Below are positions 35,506 to 44,950 of a stretch of DNA of 64,000 nt, one piece after another (position 1 is the first letter of the stretch; each line of letters opens with the position of its first letter). Origin of the DNA: Campylobacter sp. RM16187 (GTDB lineage Bacteria; Campylobacterota; Campylobacteria; Campylobacterales; Campylobacteraceae); contig NZ_CP012549.1 in assembly GCF_025319965.1 (NCBI RefSeq), positions 1,612,001 through 1,676,000 on the forward strand. The letters run 5' to 3'. The position numbers and the translations under genes are program-made. Below the pieces are notes generated by a model. That model ran no database searches. It was given only the letters and a program-made list of their open reading frames with translations, and was not told where the DNA came from.

Positions 35506-37584
35506 ATGCAAAGAAAAGTTATGCTAAGCTTTGCTCTTGTCGGTGTTTTAATGGCTAATGACAATATTGATCTTAAAGCCTTAGATAGTGTTACTGTAAC
35601 AGCTCAAAGATCTTCTCAAAACATGGATCAAATCAGCAAAAGCATATCGGCAATAAACAAAGAAACTATTGAAAGAAAAATCGGCACTAGTGTCCCTTCT
35701 TTAATCAGCGAGGCACCGGGGGTATCGATGGTAAATGAAGGAATGGACTCAGGAACTATAAACGTTCGAGGATTTAGCTCGTCTGATTATAGAGTTCCTA
35801 TGTTTATTGACGGACTTAGATTTAGAGGTAGGCCAGCATTTGAATATTCTATTTTCAGCCCTGATCAAATAGAGAGAATTGAGATCATAAGAGGTCCTGC
35901 CAGCACGCTTTATGGTACAGACGCCTTTGGCGGTATAGTAAATTTGGTAACAAAAAGAGCAAGTGGAGATGTCTTTGGAGAATTTAAACTCTCTGATACC
36001 TACATAAGCTCACAATATCAAAGCGTAAATAAAGGGACACAAAATCGCCTACAGCTAGGGTTTGTCGGAAATGGATTTGACGCTTTACTTGGATTAAATT
36101 ATAAAAACGGCAAAGAATATAAGACCCCTGCCGGAAAGATAGATAATACAAACTATAGTTATAAAAGTTTAGACTTTAAAGGTGGATATAGCTTTGCCGA
36201 CCATCACAGAATAGAACTTGTAACAAGATATACAGAGTCTAAAAGAGGTGTTGTCGGCACCTCTGTAGGAGCTCCAGGAACAGCGAACAAAAAAGGATTT
36301 CAAAAATATATCAGAGAAGATCCTCTCAGGGAAAAATATATCGCTATTAATTATGATGCCAATATAAATAACAAAATTATTTTAGACTCTAGCTTATACT
36401 ATAGAGAGCTTTTTACGCATCTTAACATAAGACCGTATATAGGCTCATTCTCGCCAAGACAAGTTGATAACTACGTTAATGGTCCTGAAGTATATGGCGG
36501 TAAATTTATAGGAAAATACATAGGAGAAAATTTAACTCAAACCTACGGAATAGACTTTTATTATGAAGATTGGGATAGTGTTTATCAAAGTATAAACAAA
36601 GGACCAAAATTTAGAAATAGACTCAGAACTAAGCAGCTTGATGTAGCGGGATTTGGCCTGCTTGAGTATGGCTTTAACAATGGAGCCATTTTAAGCGCAA
36701 ACCTAAGATACGACCATATCAAAACCTCATTTGATATGGATAGCAGCATGAGTCCGTCTGTAAAAAAACTATATGAAAACGCAAATAATAGAAAAGACTC
36801 AAGAGCTAGCTATGGGCTTGGTCTTATCTATCCTTTGGTTGGAGATTTGGAATTTGTAGGAAATTTCTCTACATCATTTAGAGCGCCTATGAGCGGTGAA
36901 GTAGCTCCTATATTAACATTTTCCGGAGCTGAAGCTTATCTCCCAAATCCGGAGTTAAAAATAGAAAAAGGTGTAACATACGAAGCCGGACTTAGGTATA
37001 GCGACCAAATGCTAAGATCAAATTTGATATTTTATATGGGAGATTATAAAGATTTGATCGTAGAAAAAAGCTGGACCACAGGCGCAACGACTTATTATCA
37101 GGCTCAAAATATAAATAGAGCCAAAATCAGCGGTCTTGAGTTTGATTTAGCCTATAAAGTTTTAAATTATTTAGAGTTTAAAACCAGCCTTGCTTACACA
37201 AGAGGCAAAAATAAAAACACCGGCAAGCCTTTGCCTGAGATCGCGCCTCTTAGCGGACATGTAGCACTTTCATACTCCCCTACTTTCCTTAAGAATTCAT
37301 ATATAGAATATAGCGGTGATTGGGCTGCACGCAAAACGCGCATAGATGAAAGCATGGAAAAGCAAAGAGCCGGATATTTTGTGCATAACATATATTTTAG
37401 AAAAAGCTTTGGCAAATTTGGCATGCTTAAAGATCTTAGCCTAAATTTTGGTGTTGAAAATATTTTAAATAAAGAGTATGCTCCGAGTTTAAGCTATGAA
37501 GCGATAGCGCAGCCAAGAAGTGCGACAAACCCACTTTTAAATCCAGGCAGGAATTTCAAGCTTGGATTTAAAGCAAGTTTTTAA
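35506..37584 (+). CDS. TonB-dependent outer-membrane receptor (1)
   Basis: 692 residues. Signal peptide, TonB-box-like SVTVTAQ, plug domain with GTINVRGFSSSDYRVPMFIDG and STLYGTDAFGGIVNLVTKR, then a 22-strand barrel ending in an aromatic (FKASF). Colicin-I/siderophore receptor type. It lies between the two binding-protein/permease pairs and has its own regulated promoter, so it likely brings the same chelate across the outer membrane. Substrate unknown. Confidence 0.92.
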   Translation: MQRKVMLSFALVGVLMANDNIDLKALDSVTVTAQRSSQNMDQISKSISAINKETIERKIGTSVPSLISEAPGVSMVNEGMDSGTINVRGFSSSDYRVPMFIDGLRFRGRPAFEYSIFSPDQIERIEIIRGPASTLYGTDAFGGIVNLVTKRASGDVFGEFKLSDTYISSQYQSVNKGTQNRLQLGFVGNGFDALLGLNYKNGKEYKTPAGKIDNTNYSYKSLDFKGGYSFADHHRIELVTRYTESKRGVVGTSVGAPGTANKKGFQKYIREDPLREKYIAINYDANINNKIILDSSLYYRELFTHLNIRPYIGSFSPRQVDNYVNGPEVYGGKFIGKYIGENLTQTYGIDFYYEDWDSVYQSINKGPKFRNRLRTKQLDVAGFGLLEYGFNNGAILSANLRYDHIKTSFDMDSSMSPSVKKLYENANNRKDSRASYGLGLIYPLVGDLEFVGNFSTSFRAPMSGEVAPILTFSGAEAYLPNPELKIEKGVTYEAGLRYSDQMLRSNLIFYMGDYKDLIVEKSWTTGATTYYQAQNINRAKISGLEFDLAYKVLNYLEFKTSLAYTRGKNKNTGKPLPEIAPLSGHVALSYSPTFLKNSYIEYSGDWAARKTRIDESMEKQRAGYFVHNIYFRKSFGKFGMLKDLSLNFGVENILNKEYAPSLSYEAIAQPRSATNPLLNPGRNFKLGFKASF

Positions 37585-37589
37585 ATTTA

Positions 37590-37613
37590 AGGGCAAGGCT
37601 ATAAGCCTGCCCT
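37590..37613 (+). terminator. Hairpin after the TonB receptor gene
   Basis: AGGGCAAGGCT and AGCCTGCCCT pair around ATA with one bulged A, followed by ATTTT. A partial terminator or mRNA-stabilising hairpin between the receptor and the next binding-protein gene 23 bp away. Confidence 0.6.
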
Positions 37614-37635
37614 ATTTTCAACTAAAAGGATGATT

Positions 37636-38673
37636 TTGAAAATTTTAGCGATAGTTATAGCTTTTTGCTTATCTTTAAATGCGGTAGAATTTACAGATCA
37701 AAATGGCAATAAATTCTATTTTAAAGAGTCCATTAAAAGCGTTGCCTTATTTCCGATACCTCTAGCTTCATTTTCTCTTAGTGTAGAAAATAACACATCT
37801 CGCTTAGCTTCTATCCATCCTATGGCTAAAAAAAATATTGATCGCGCAATGCTATCAAAAATGATAAAAGGCTCTTCTAAAATTCCTGTTGGAGGTATAG
37901 GAGATGATTTTATGCCAAACATGGAAGAGCTTATTAAACTCTCTCCAGAACTTGTAATCCAATGGGGTATGAGAGGAGAAAAGCTTATAGAACCGTTAAA
38001 GAAAGTAGGTCTAAACGTAGCGCTTGTAAATCTAAGAGGAACGGAAGAAGATCCGCTTTTCTGGTTTGATATGCTAGGTAAAATTTACGAAAAAGAGGAT
38101 AGAGTAGCGCAAATTTTAAACAATAGGGCTCAAACCAGAGCAAAAATAGAAGAATTTGTAAAGAGTCTTCAAAATAAGCCAAAGGTATTGTTTATATTTG
38201 GAAGAGATAAGAGCTACGAAGCTGCCGGTAAAAAAACATATTTTGACTATGAAATTTCATTAAGCGGCGGTAAAAATATAGCAAATTTCAATGGCTTTAG
38301 GATAATCAATAAAGAAGAGATTATTGCACAAAATCCGGATATTATCCTTCTTAGTAACTTTGATAATTTGACCCCAAATGACTTTTTTCAAGACAGGCTT
38401 TTAAAAAGCGTAAAAGCGGTAAAAAATAAGACCGTTTATAAAATGCCTATCGGCGGAGATATGTGGGAGCCCCCTACCGGAGAATCACACCTTGCATGGC
38501 TATGGTTTAGCATACTTTTTTCAGGGCAAAATCATTTGAGTTTGGTAGAAGAGATGAGAAAAAGCTATAAAATACTTTATGAGTATGACTTAAAGGATGA
38601 CGATATAGCTCAAATTTTACGCTTTGATATGAACGGCGATAGCAAATTTTACGATTTTTTCAAGACTAAATGA
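37636..38673 (+). CDS. Second FecB/BtuF-type periplasmic binding protein
   Basis: 345 residues from the TTG at 37636, preferred because AAAGGA is 5 bp upstream; an ATG at 37630 is too close to that site. Signal peptide MKILAIVIAFCLSLNA, binding domain with GGIGDDFMPNMEELIKLSPELVIQW and EEIIAQNPDIILLSN. Overlaps the next permease by 4 bp. It is only distantly like the binding protein at 33317, so it may take a different form of the ligand. Confidence 0.85.
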   Translation: MKILAIVIAFCLSLNAVEFTDQNGNKFYFKESIKSVALFPIPLASFSLSVENNTSRLASIHPMAKKNIDRAMLSKMIKGSSKIPVGGIGDDFMPNMEELIKLSPELVIQWGMRGEKLIEPLKKVGLNVALVNLRGTEEDPLFWFDMLGKIYEKEDRVAQILNNRAQTRAKIEEFVKSLQNKPKVLFIFGRDKSYEAAGKKTYFDYEISLSGGKNIANFNGFRIINKEEIIAQNPDIILLSNFDNLTPNDFFQDRLLKSVKAVKNKTVYKMPIGGDMWEPPTGESHLAWLWFSILFSGQNHLSLVEEMRKSYKILYEYDLKDDDIAQILRFDMNGDSKFYDFFKTK

Positions 38674-39632
38674 AAAAATATATCTTCTTACTATTTTTAC
38701 TCGCGCTTGTATCTGTTTTCTCTCTAGTTGTAGGACGAATTTCACTTGAAGAGCTTAGAAATTACTACACAAATGATTTTGAGACTTTGCAAACGATTAT
38801 TTTTGATTTGCGATTGCCAAGGCTTATAGTCGCCTTTTTAGTCGGTGCGAGCCTAAGTGTAGCAGGAGTCATCTTCCAAGCCATGTTTCAAAATCCGCTC
38901 GTTAGCCCAAATATACTTGGCGTAGGAAGCGGAGCGGGATTTGGTGCGGTAGTTTGCATCTTAATCTTTTCAAATCCGTTTATCACGCAAATCGGAGCTT
39001 TTATATTTGGATTTTTGGCTGTTATGATATCTTATGCCTTAGGCACTTTGGTCAATAAAAACTCAAAACTTATGCTGGTTTTAGCAGGTATCATAACAGG
39101 AGCTATTTTTGAAGCTTTGATTTCCATTGTAAAATACGTAGCAGACACCGAAGAAAAGCTTCCAAGTATAGTATATTGGCTAATGGGAAGCCTAAATGCC
39201 ATATCGTGGGACGATGTGATAATTTTAGCTCCGATTTGCACCATAGGACTTGTTATTTTAAGCCTAATGGGATGGAAGTTAAACATATTATCTCTTGGAA
39301 ATGAGCAAGCAAGCATTTTTGGCGAAAATAAATTCTTAGGCTTTATATTTGTTGTTCTTGCCACACTTATCACAAGCACCAGTGTAGCCATAGCAGGGAT
39401 TATAGGCTGGGTAGGACTGCTCGTCCCGCATATTACAAGATTGATATTTGGCTCTGACAATACCTCTTTAGTGCCTATTTCAGCTATTTTTGGGGGTATC
39501 TTTCTAATGCTTACGGATGATGTGGCCAGAAGCGTTAGCTCGGCGGAAATTCCGCTTAGTATTTTAACCTCTCTTGTAGGAGCTCCTCTTATCGGCGTGA
39601 TAATGGTTAAAAAGGGCAAGAAATGGTCTTAA
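38670..39632 (+). CDS. Second FecCD/BtuC-type ABC permease
   Basis: 320 residues, about nine to ten membrane helices. Motifs FDLRLPRLIVAFLVGASLSVAG, NPLVSPNILGVGSG and GWVGLLVPHITRLIFG. Clearly paralogous to the permease at 34343. Overlaps the ATPase gene by 10 bp. Confidence 0.9.
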   Translation: MKKYIFLLFLLALVSVFSLVVGRISLEELRNYYTNDFETLQTIIFDLRLPRLIVAFLVGASLSVAGVIFQAMFQNPLVSPNILGVGSGAGFGAVVCILIFSNPFITQIGAFIFGFLAVMISYALGTLVNKNSKLMLVLAGIITGAIFEALISIVKYVADTEEKLPSIVYWLMGSLNAISWDDVIILAPICTIGLVILSLMGWKLNILSLGNEQASIFGENKFLGFIFVVLATLITSTSVAIAGIIGWVGLLVPHITRLIFGSDNTSLVPISAIFGGIFLMLTDDVARSVSSAEIPLSILTSLVGAPLIGVIMVKKGKKWS

Positions 39633-40396
39633 AGGTAGAAAATTTAAGCTTTTCATATGATAAAAAAGAGATTTTACGAAATCTAAATTTTAGTTTAGAT
39701 TCTGGAGAGACTCTTGGTATTTTAGGAAAAAACGGAATAGGAAAATCTACTTTCCTAAAGATAGTTTTAGGCATCTTAAAAACTAACCGTGGAAAAATTT
39801 TAATAGACAACAACGATATATCGTTGCTCGATAACAAAAGTCGTGCAAAACTAACAGGATATGTTCCGCAAAGCGAAAAAATAGCCTTTAGCTTCAAAGT
39901 AAAAGATATGATACTTATGGGCATAAATGCAAATATCGGTATATTTCAAAGACCTAGCAAAAGCGACAAAAAAAGAGTTGAAGAGGTATCCGATATAGTA
40001 GGTGTTAGAGATTTTTTAAATTTGGATGTTGATGAATTAAGCGGAGGAATGCTGCAACTTGTCTTAATCGCAAGATCACTTGTGCTAAATCCAAAAATAC
40101 TTATCATGGATGAGCCGACTTCATATCTTGACGTATTTCATCAAAATGCTATTTTAAACCTTATAAAAAGGCTAAATACAGAATATAAAATGTGTATCAT
40201 CTTTACTTCGCACTATCCCGATCATACTCTTGCCGTGGCAGACAAGACACTGCTTTTAAACGGTATTGACGGATATAAATTTGGCAATACTCGTGAAATT
40301 TTAACCGACAGAAATTTAAGCGAGCTTTTTAATATAGATTTTATAAATTTGGATATAGAAAACAAATCTAGACTTCTACCGAAATGGAGTGTATAG
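39623..40396 (+). CDS. FecE/BtuD-type ABC ATPase
   Basis: 257 residues. Walker A GKNGIGKST, Q-loop YVPQSEK, signature ELSGGMLQL (Gln at position 6 rather than Arg/Lys), Walker B ILIMDEPTSYLD and switch His FTSHYPDH. The only ATPase in the module, so it probably drives both permeases. Last gene of the module. Confidence 0.9.
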   Translation: MVLKVENLSFSYDKKEILRNLNFSLDSGETLGILGKNGIGKSTFLKIVLGILKTNRGKILIDNNDISLLDNKSRAKLTGYVPQSEKIAFSFKVKDMILMGINANIGIFQRPSKSDKKRVEEVSDIVGVRDFLNLDVDELSGGMLQLVLIARSLVLNPKILIMDEPTSYLDVFHQNAILNLIKRLNTEYKMCIIFTSHYPDHTLAVADKTLLLNGIDGYKFGNTREILTDRNLSELFNIDFINLDIENKSRLLPKWSV

Positions 40397-40561
40397 AATA
40401 ATTATCTATAAATTTTATAGTGAGCAATAGCCAAAATAATAATATTTTATTTTTTTGCTTCAATATAAAAATATACTTGATATTTATAGCACTATCGTCT
40501 TCGTTTGCATTTTCATCTAATGTAAGATCCGTAATTTCTTTAAAAAACAACATCAAATAAA

Positions 40562-41341
40562 TTAAAATTCGCTTATGATCATATCTATAAACTCAACTAT
40601 ACTCTCAACAGTAAAATGCGGATCATTTTGAACCGATATAAATTTTACATTTTTGATTAAATTTGCAGTTTTTAGCGCAGCTTCATAAGGAACCTCATTA
40701 TCGGCTATAGAGTGGCGTATAGTTATGGGTTGCTTTACATCTTCTATTCTAAATCCCCAAGGCATCGCTTGAAGCTTTATATCATATCCCATAGCAATAT
40801 ATCTCTCTTTTATAAGCTGTTTTAAATAATCATCTCCGTAGCTTTGTCCATATTTTTGCAGATAAATTTTACCTATGTCTTCTTGAGAATTTTCTCTGGC
40901 AAATCTATATAGCTCATTTATCTCATCATAATACTCACCATATCCTTTTAAAACCTCATCATCATATAAAGCCCCAAGCCCACTATATATATAAACCCTA
41001 TGAGCTTTTTTGGCACTTACAATAGCATTCGCATATGCATGCGGAGCACCTGCAGAGATACCGATAACGCTAAATTTTTTTACTCCGATAGAGCTTAAAA
41101 GCTCATCGAACCTCTTTGCAAGCTCAATATAACTACTCTCGTAAAAATAAGAACTACCATCATGCCCGCTTCTGTTAGGGAGTATCATTCTAATCTCCCT
41201 ATCATTACAAAACCGATTCCACTCATCTTCGTCTATTGGGCTTGTCGCAATCCCATGATGAATAACTATAGCTCTTTTAAATTTACTTCCCAAATCGACA
41301 TAGCTCATCTCTTTACCGTCTTTAAATTTAAAGATATTCAT
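40562..41341 (-). CDS. Alpha/beta hydrolase
   Basis: 259 residues. Oxyanion region VIHHGIATS, nucleophile elbow GISAGAPHA, late acid in SIADNEVPYE and His in NDPHFTVE, which gives a complete Ser-Asp-His triad. No signal peptide, so cytoplasmic. Ends the unit with the TonB receptor upstream (gap 9 bp), which hints at hydrolysis of an imported chelator, but the substrate is unknown. Confidence 0.8.
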   Translation of the reverse strand: MNIFKFKDGKEMSYVDLGSKFKRAIVIHHGIATSPIDEDEWNRFCNDREIRMILPNRSGHDGSSYFYESSYIELAKRFDELLSSIGVKKFSVIGISAGAPHAYANAIVSAKKAHRVYIYSGLGALYDDEVLKGYGEYYDEINELYRFARENSQEDIGKIYLQKYGQSYGDDYLKQLIKERYIAMGYDIKLQAMPWGFRIEDVKQPITIRHSIADNEVPYEAALKTANLIKNVKFISVQNDPHFTVESIVEFIDMIISEF

Positions 41342-41350
41342 AGTTTCCCC

Positions 41351-43294
41351 TTAAAATTTATACTCAAATTTTACACCGACTTCTCGTGGTTCCGACATAA
41401 AGGTATATGCTCCGTAGTTCGTATCATGTTTTTTATCAAAAATATTATTTGCATATAGATAAATTCCTATATTTTTACTATCGTAACCTATTTTGGCATC
41501 TATCAGCATATATCCTTTGCTTGAATATATATTGTTTTCATCAGAATACATCTTGCTTTGACCCCTTAAATAAGCACCCGCAAAAAATCCTCCGCCTGAA
41601 TAGTAGTCAACTCCTATTGTATAGGTCCATTCTGGAGCATAATTTACATATTTACCCTTGTAGTCCCCTTTGGCATCTTTAAAAGTTTTATAAACACTCT
41701 TTGCATATCCCAAGCTGGCATTAAACTTTAAGCTATCGCTCATAAAGTAATTTCCTTCAAGTTCAAAGCCTTGAGATTTAGCTTTTGCGGCATTTGCAGC
41801 ATAGGAAAGCAAAGGAGTCACCGCCGTCATCACCTGCTTATCTTTTATATCAGCGTAAAAAACGGCTCCACTTAGATCAAATTTATCCCAAGTCGTTTTA
41901 AAACCCCACTCGTAATTGATAAGAGTCTCTTTGTCATACCACATTTTATCAATCGGCGCAGAAAATAGATAGCCACCGGCCTTATACCCCTTGGACACAG
42001 ATATATAGCTCATAAAATTTTCGTTGATTTTATACTTTAGCCCCAATTTCGGAGAAAATGCATTATAAGTATCCTTTTTATCGTCGGCTAGTAAATGGTG
42101 TTTTAATCTAGCCTCGTCCTTATCAAACCTCATACCCAAAATTAACGTCAAGGTAGGTGTAATGTAAAAATCATTATGTGAAAAAAATCCATATCCTTTT
42201 GTTTTTGTTTTAGTATCGCTGTAAAGCATAACATCATTAATAATTATGCGTTTTTTTACATCGCTTATAGAGCCTTGGATTCCCGCAAGAAATTTTCCAT
42301 AATCCTTATCGGCTACAAATCTAAATTCTTGCGAATAATCTTTTTGAAAATGACTTGATCTAACCCCAATCATAGAGGCAGGAGTATTGTCTCCATCATA
42401 AATTCTATTATCTTTATAGTTTCTAAAAGTAGATAGAGAGGTAAATTCGTAATCTTTAAATTTATAGCTTAATTTAAGAGAATTTTCATAATTTTTTAAG
42501 TTGCCTTTACCTTCAATATTATTAGAAACTTTTCTCAAATCTTTAGCATTTGAAAGATTCATAGCAGGAGCCCCTATTTTACTATTATATAGGCTTTGTA
42601 TCAAATCTAAATTTAAACTTTCGGTAGGTTTAAATTTAAGATAGAGTTTTGCAAAATTTGTTTTTTCATAATCATCTGTTTTATTTAGATACTCATTGTA
42701 TACAAAACCATCCTTTCTCCTACTAAAACCGTTCAAGCGAGCTAAAAATTTATCCTCTACTATTGCTCCTCCTGCGCTAAAATTTAGCCCTTTTAGATTA
42801 TCACTTCCAAGCTTTAAACCAATTTTTGATTCAAGATCGTTCGTAGGCTCTTTAGAAACTATATTTATAGCTCCTGCGTAGGCATTTTTCCCGTAAAGTA
42901 TACTTTGAGGACCCTTTAAGACCTCAATCCTTTCAATATCCTCCAAAAACAGATTGTTTCCCAATGTTCCCAAATAACTTACACCATCTACATAAAGACC
43001 CACATTTAAATTTTGCAAAGCAGTATTTGAAGCTATGCCTCTTATGTTCGGAGAAACTATTCCGCTCGCGTTAAATATCGATAAATTTGAGGTCAAGTTA
43101 GTTATATTTTCTAATTTATTTATCTGTCTATCATCCAAATCATTTCCGCTTAAAATTCCCATAGATACAGGAACATCTATGGCTGTTTCATCGGTTTTTT
43201 GTGCGGTTATGGTTACCTCGTCAAGCCTTAGACTATCAGCCCCATAGCAACTTACGCAAACGGCAATACTTAGTATTAAACTATTTTTTATCAC
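41351..43294 (-). CDS. TonB-dependent outer-membrane receptor (2)
   Basis: 647 residues from the GTG at 43294 (AAAGGG upstream; an upstream in-frame TTG at 43324 has none). Signal peptide, TonB-box-like DEVTITAQ, plug domain with SPNIRGIASN and QSILYGKNAYAGAINIVSK, barrel ending FEYKF. Siderophore-receptor type, most like those of catecholate or mixed chelates. Diverges from an AraC regulator, the usual arrangement for PchR/YbtA-like control by the imported siderophore. Confidence 0.9.
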   Translation of the reverse strand: MIKNSLILSIAVCVSCYGADSLRLDEVTITAQKTDETAIDVPVSMGILSGNDLDDRQINKLENITNLTSNLSIFNASGIVSPNIRGIASNTALQNLNVGLYVDGVSYLGTLGNNLFLEDIERIEVLKGPQSILYGKNAYAGAINIVSKEPTNDLESKIGLKLGSDNLKGLNFSAGGAIVEDKFLARLNGFSRRKDGFVYNEYLNKTDDYEKTNFAKLYLKFKPTESLNLDLIQSLYNSKIGAPAMNLSNAKDLRKVSNNIEGKGNLKNYENSLKLSYKFKDYEFTSLSTFRNYKDNRIYDGDNTPASMIGVRSSHFQKDYSQEFRFVADKDYGKFLAGIQGSISDVKKRIIINDVMLYSDTKTKTKGYGFFSHNDFYITPTLTLILGMRFDKDEARLKHHLLADDKKDTYNAFSPKLGLKYKINENFMSYISVSKGYKAGGYLFSAPIDKMWYDKETLINYEWGFKTTWDKFDLSGAVFYADIKDKQVMTAVTPLLSYAANAAKAKSQGFELEGNYFMSDSLKFNASLGYAKSVYKTFKDAKGDYKGKYVNYAPEWTYTIGVDYYSGGGFFAGAYLRGQSKMYSDENNIYSSKGYMLIDAKIGYDSKNIGIYLYANNIFDKKHDTNYGAYTFMSEPREVGVKFEYKF

Positions 43295-43407
43295 AATAAA
43301 CCCTTTAAGTAAAAAAATTATCAAATAGTAGTATAATCATTTTGAGTTTTGGTATCAATAATATTTTTGCACTCAAAGAATTTATTTTTACGATTTTAGG
43401 AATTTTT

Positions 43408-44331
43408 GTGAAAAAAATTAAAGTAGATGAAATTTATCAAAAACTGCATCGTTATGATGGCGGAGACATTGACGAAAAAGAGATGAGGATATCTACAAAA
43501 AGAGTCCAAATCAATGATGATATGGATTTTTGGATACAAAAATTTAGTTTTAAAAACGATACTGAAATCATAAACGATCTTTATCCTATTAATGGATTTT
43601 TTATAAATTTTACTATTGAAGGAGAGGCTACTTTAAAAACGTTTAATTCAAAAATAAAATATTGCAATAATTTAACCACCATATCAACCGCAAACAATCT
43701 ACTGGCAGATTTACAAGCCGAACAAGGGAAAAATAATATAAATGCAGGAATTTTTATAAGCAACAACTTTATAAAAAATAATTTTTCAGATATTATAAAC
43801 CCTTTTGAAAACAAAGTTTTACAACAGTCAAAAACCAATTTATGCTCCCAATTTTACTTAAATCAAATTTTAAATTTAAATAGCGATGATCCCTTAGATA
43901 GGCTATTTGTAGAGAGCAAGGTTTTGGAGCTAATACATAATGAATTTATTAACCTTAAGAGATATAAAAAACAAAATAATCATGTCATCTTGAGTGAATT
44001 TGACAAAGCAGCAATAATAAAAGCAAAAGAAATTTTAGCATCCAATATCCAAAATCCACCTAGTATAAAAGAGCTTGCAAAAAAGATCAAACTAAATGAA
44101 TTTAAGTTAAAATTCGGTTTTAAAAAGCTATTTAATCAAACTCCTTATGAATTTTTACATAAAGAAAGGATAAAACACGCTTTTGATTTAGCAAAAAATT
44201 CGGAAATGAATATATCGGAAATATCAGCAGCCGTAGGATTTAAAAATCAAGGTTATTTCGCCAAAGCTTTCAAGAAGCACTATAATATTTCGCCAAAAGA
44301 TATAATGAAAACAAGAGAATATTATTACTAA
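43408..44331 (+). CDS. AraC-family transcriptional regulator
   Basis: 307 residues from the GTG at 43408 (AGGAA upstream); a TTG at 43342 could add 22 residues. The C-terminal ~100 residues carry two helix-turn-helix units (IKELAKKIKLNEFKLKFGFKKLF and ISEISAAVGFKNQGYFAKAFKK). The N-terminal part resembles PchR-type regulators that sense ferric siderophores. Likely controls the divergent receptor at 41351-43294; the 113-bp gap holds TATAAT-like elements on both strands near 43329-43336. Confidence 0.85.
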   Translation: MKKIKVDEIYQKLHRYDGGDIDEKEMRISTKRVQINDDMDFWIQKFSFKNDTEIINDLYPINGFFINFTIEGEATLKTFNSKIKYCNNLTTISTANNLLADLQAEQGKNNINAGIFISNNFIKNNFSDIINPFENKVLQQSKTNLCSQFYLNQILNLNSDDPLDRLFVESKVLELIHNEFINLKRYKKQNNHVILSEFDKAAIIKAKEILASNIQNPPSIKELAKKIKLNEFKLKFGFKKLFNQTPYEFLHKERIKHAFDLAKNSEMNISEISAAVGFKNQGYFAKAFKKHYNISPKDIMKTREYYY

Positions 44332-44401
44332 TAAACTATTTAATATAACTTAAAATTTTATATTTTTAGCCAATAAAATGAGATTTTAAACTTTACAAAG
44401 A

Positions 44402-44407
44402 TATAAT
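44402..44407 (+). promoter_or_regulatory. -10 element of petABC
   Basis: TATAAT 31 bp before the petA start, preceded by an AT-rich stretch without a clear -35, which is usual in Campylobacter. Confidence 0.5.
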
Positions 44408-44437
44408 AGCTAAAAATTATTATAAGAAAGGAAACTA

Positions 44438-44941
44438 ATGTCCGTAAAACAAGAAAGACGGAATTTTATCGGATTGGCATTCGGTGCGGTTGCGGCCGTG
44501 GGCGGTGCTTTTTCGCTTGTAGCCGTCAAAAAAACTTGGGATCCGCTTCCAAGCGTAAAAGCGGCAGGATTTACGACGGTAGATCTTAGCCCGATGAAAG
44601 ATGGCGAGATGCGCCAGATCGAGTGGCGTAAAAAGCCTATTTTTATCCTTAAAAAAGATGCAAATATGGCTCCAAACGACAAAAGAGATGTGGTAGTTGG
44701 AGACTCAAGATACATAGTGGCTATAGCGCTTTGTACGCATCTTGGTTGTATCCCTGAGTGGAGAGCAAGCAAGCAAGTGTTCATCTGCGCCTGTCACGCG
44801 GGAGAATTTAACGTAGACGGTATCAACACCTTCGGTCCTCCTCCAAGACCTCTTGATATACCGCCGTTTAAGATCGACGGGACTAAGCTAGTACTTGGCG
44901 AAACAGGACCTGAGTATGAAAAACTTGTAGCTCAGGCATAG
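44438..44941 (+). CDS. petA: Ubiquinol/menaquinol-cytochrome c reductase, Rieske subunit
   Basis: 167 residues. Tat-like signal with RRNFIGLAFGAVAAVGGAF, then the Rieske [2Fe-2S] boxes CTHLGC and CACHAGEF, plus the PPPRPLDIPPF segment. Periplasmic domain of the bc1 complex, anchored by the N-terminal helix. First of petABC with 9 bp to petB. Confidence 0.95.
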   Translation: MSVKQERRNFIGLAFGAVAAVGGAFSLVAVKKTWDPLPSVKAAGFTTVDLSPMKDGEMRQIEWRKKPIFILKKDANMAPNDKRDVVVGDSRYIVAIALCTHLGCIPEWRASKQVFICACHAGEFNVDGINTFGPPPRPLDIPPFKIDGTKLVLGETGPEYEKLVAQA

Positions 44942-44950
44942 GAGGGAAAT

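Noticed and set aside
39032-39619. 195-codon antisense frame inside the FecCD permease gene
   Set aside because: Shadow of a well-supported permease; Ser/Ile-rich product without a start signal.
44410-44784. Minus-strand frame over petA
   Set aside because: Antisense to the Rieske gene with intact iron-sulfur motifs; no own ribosome-binding site.
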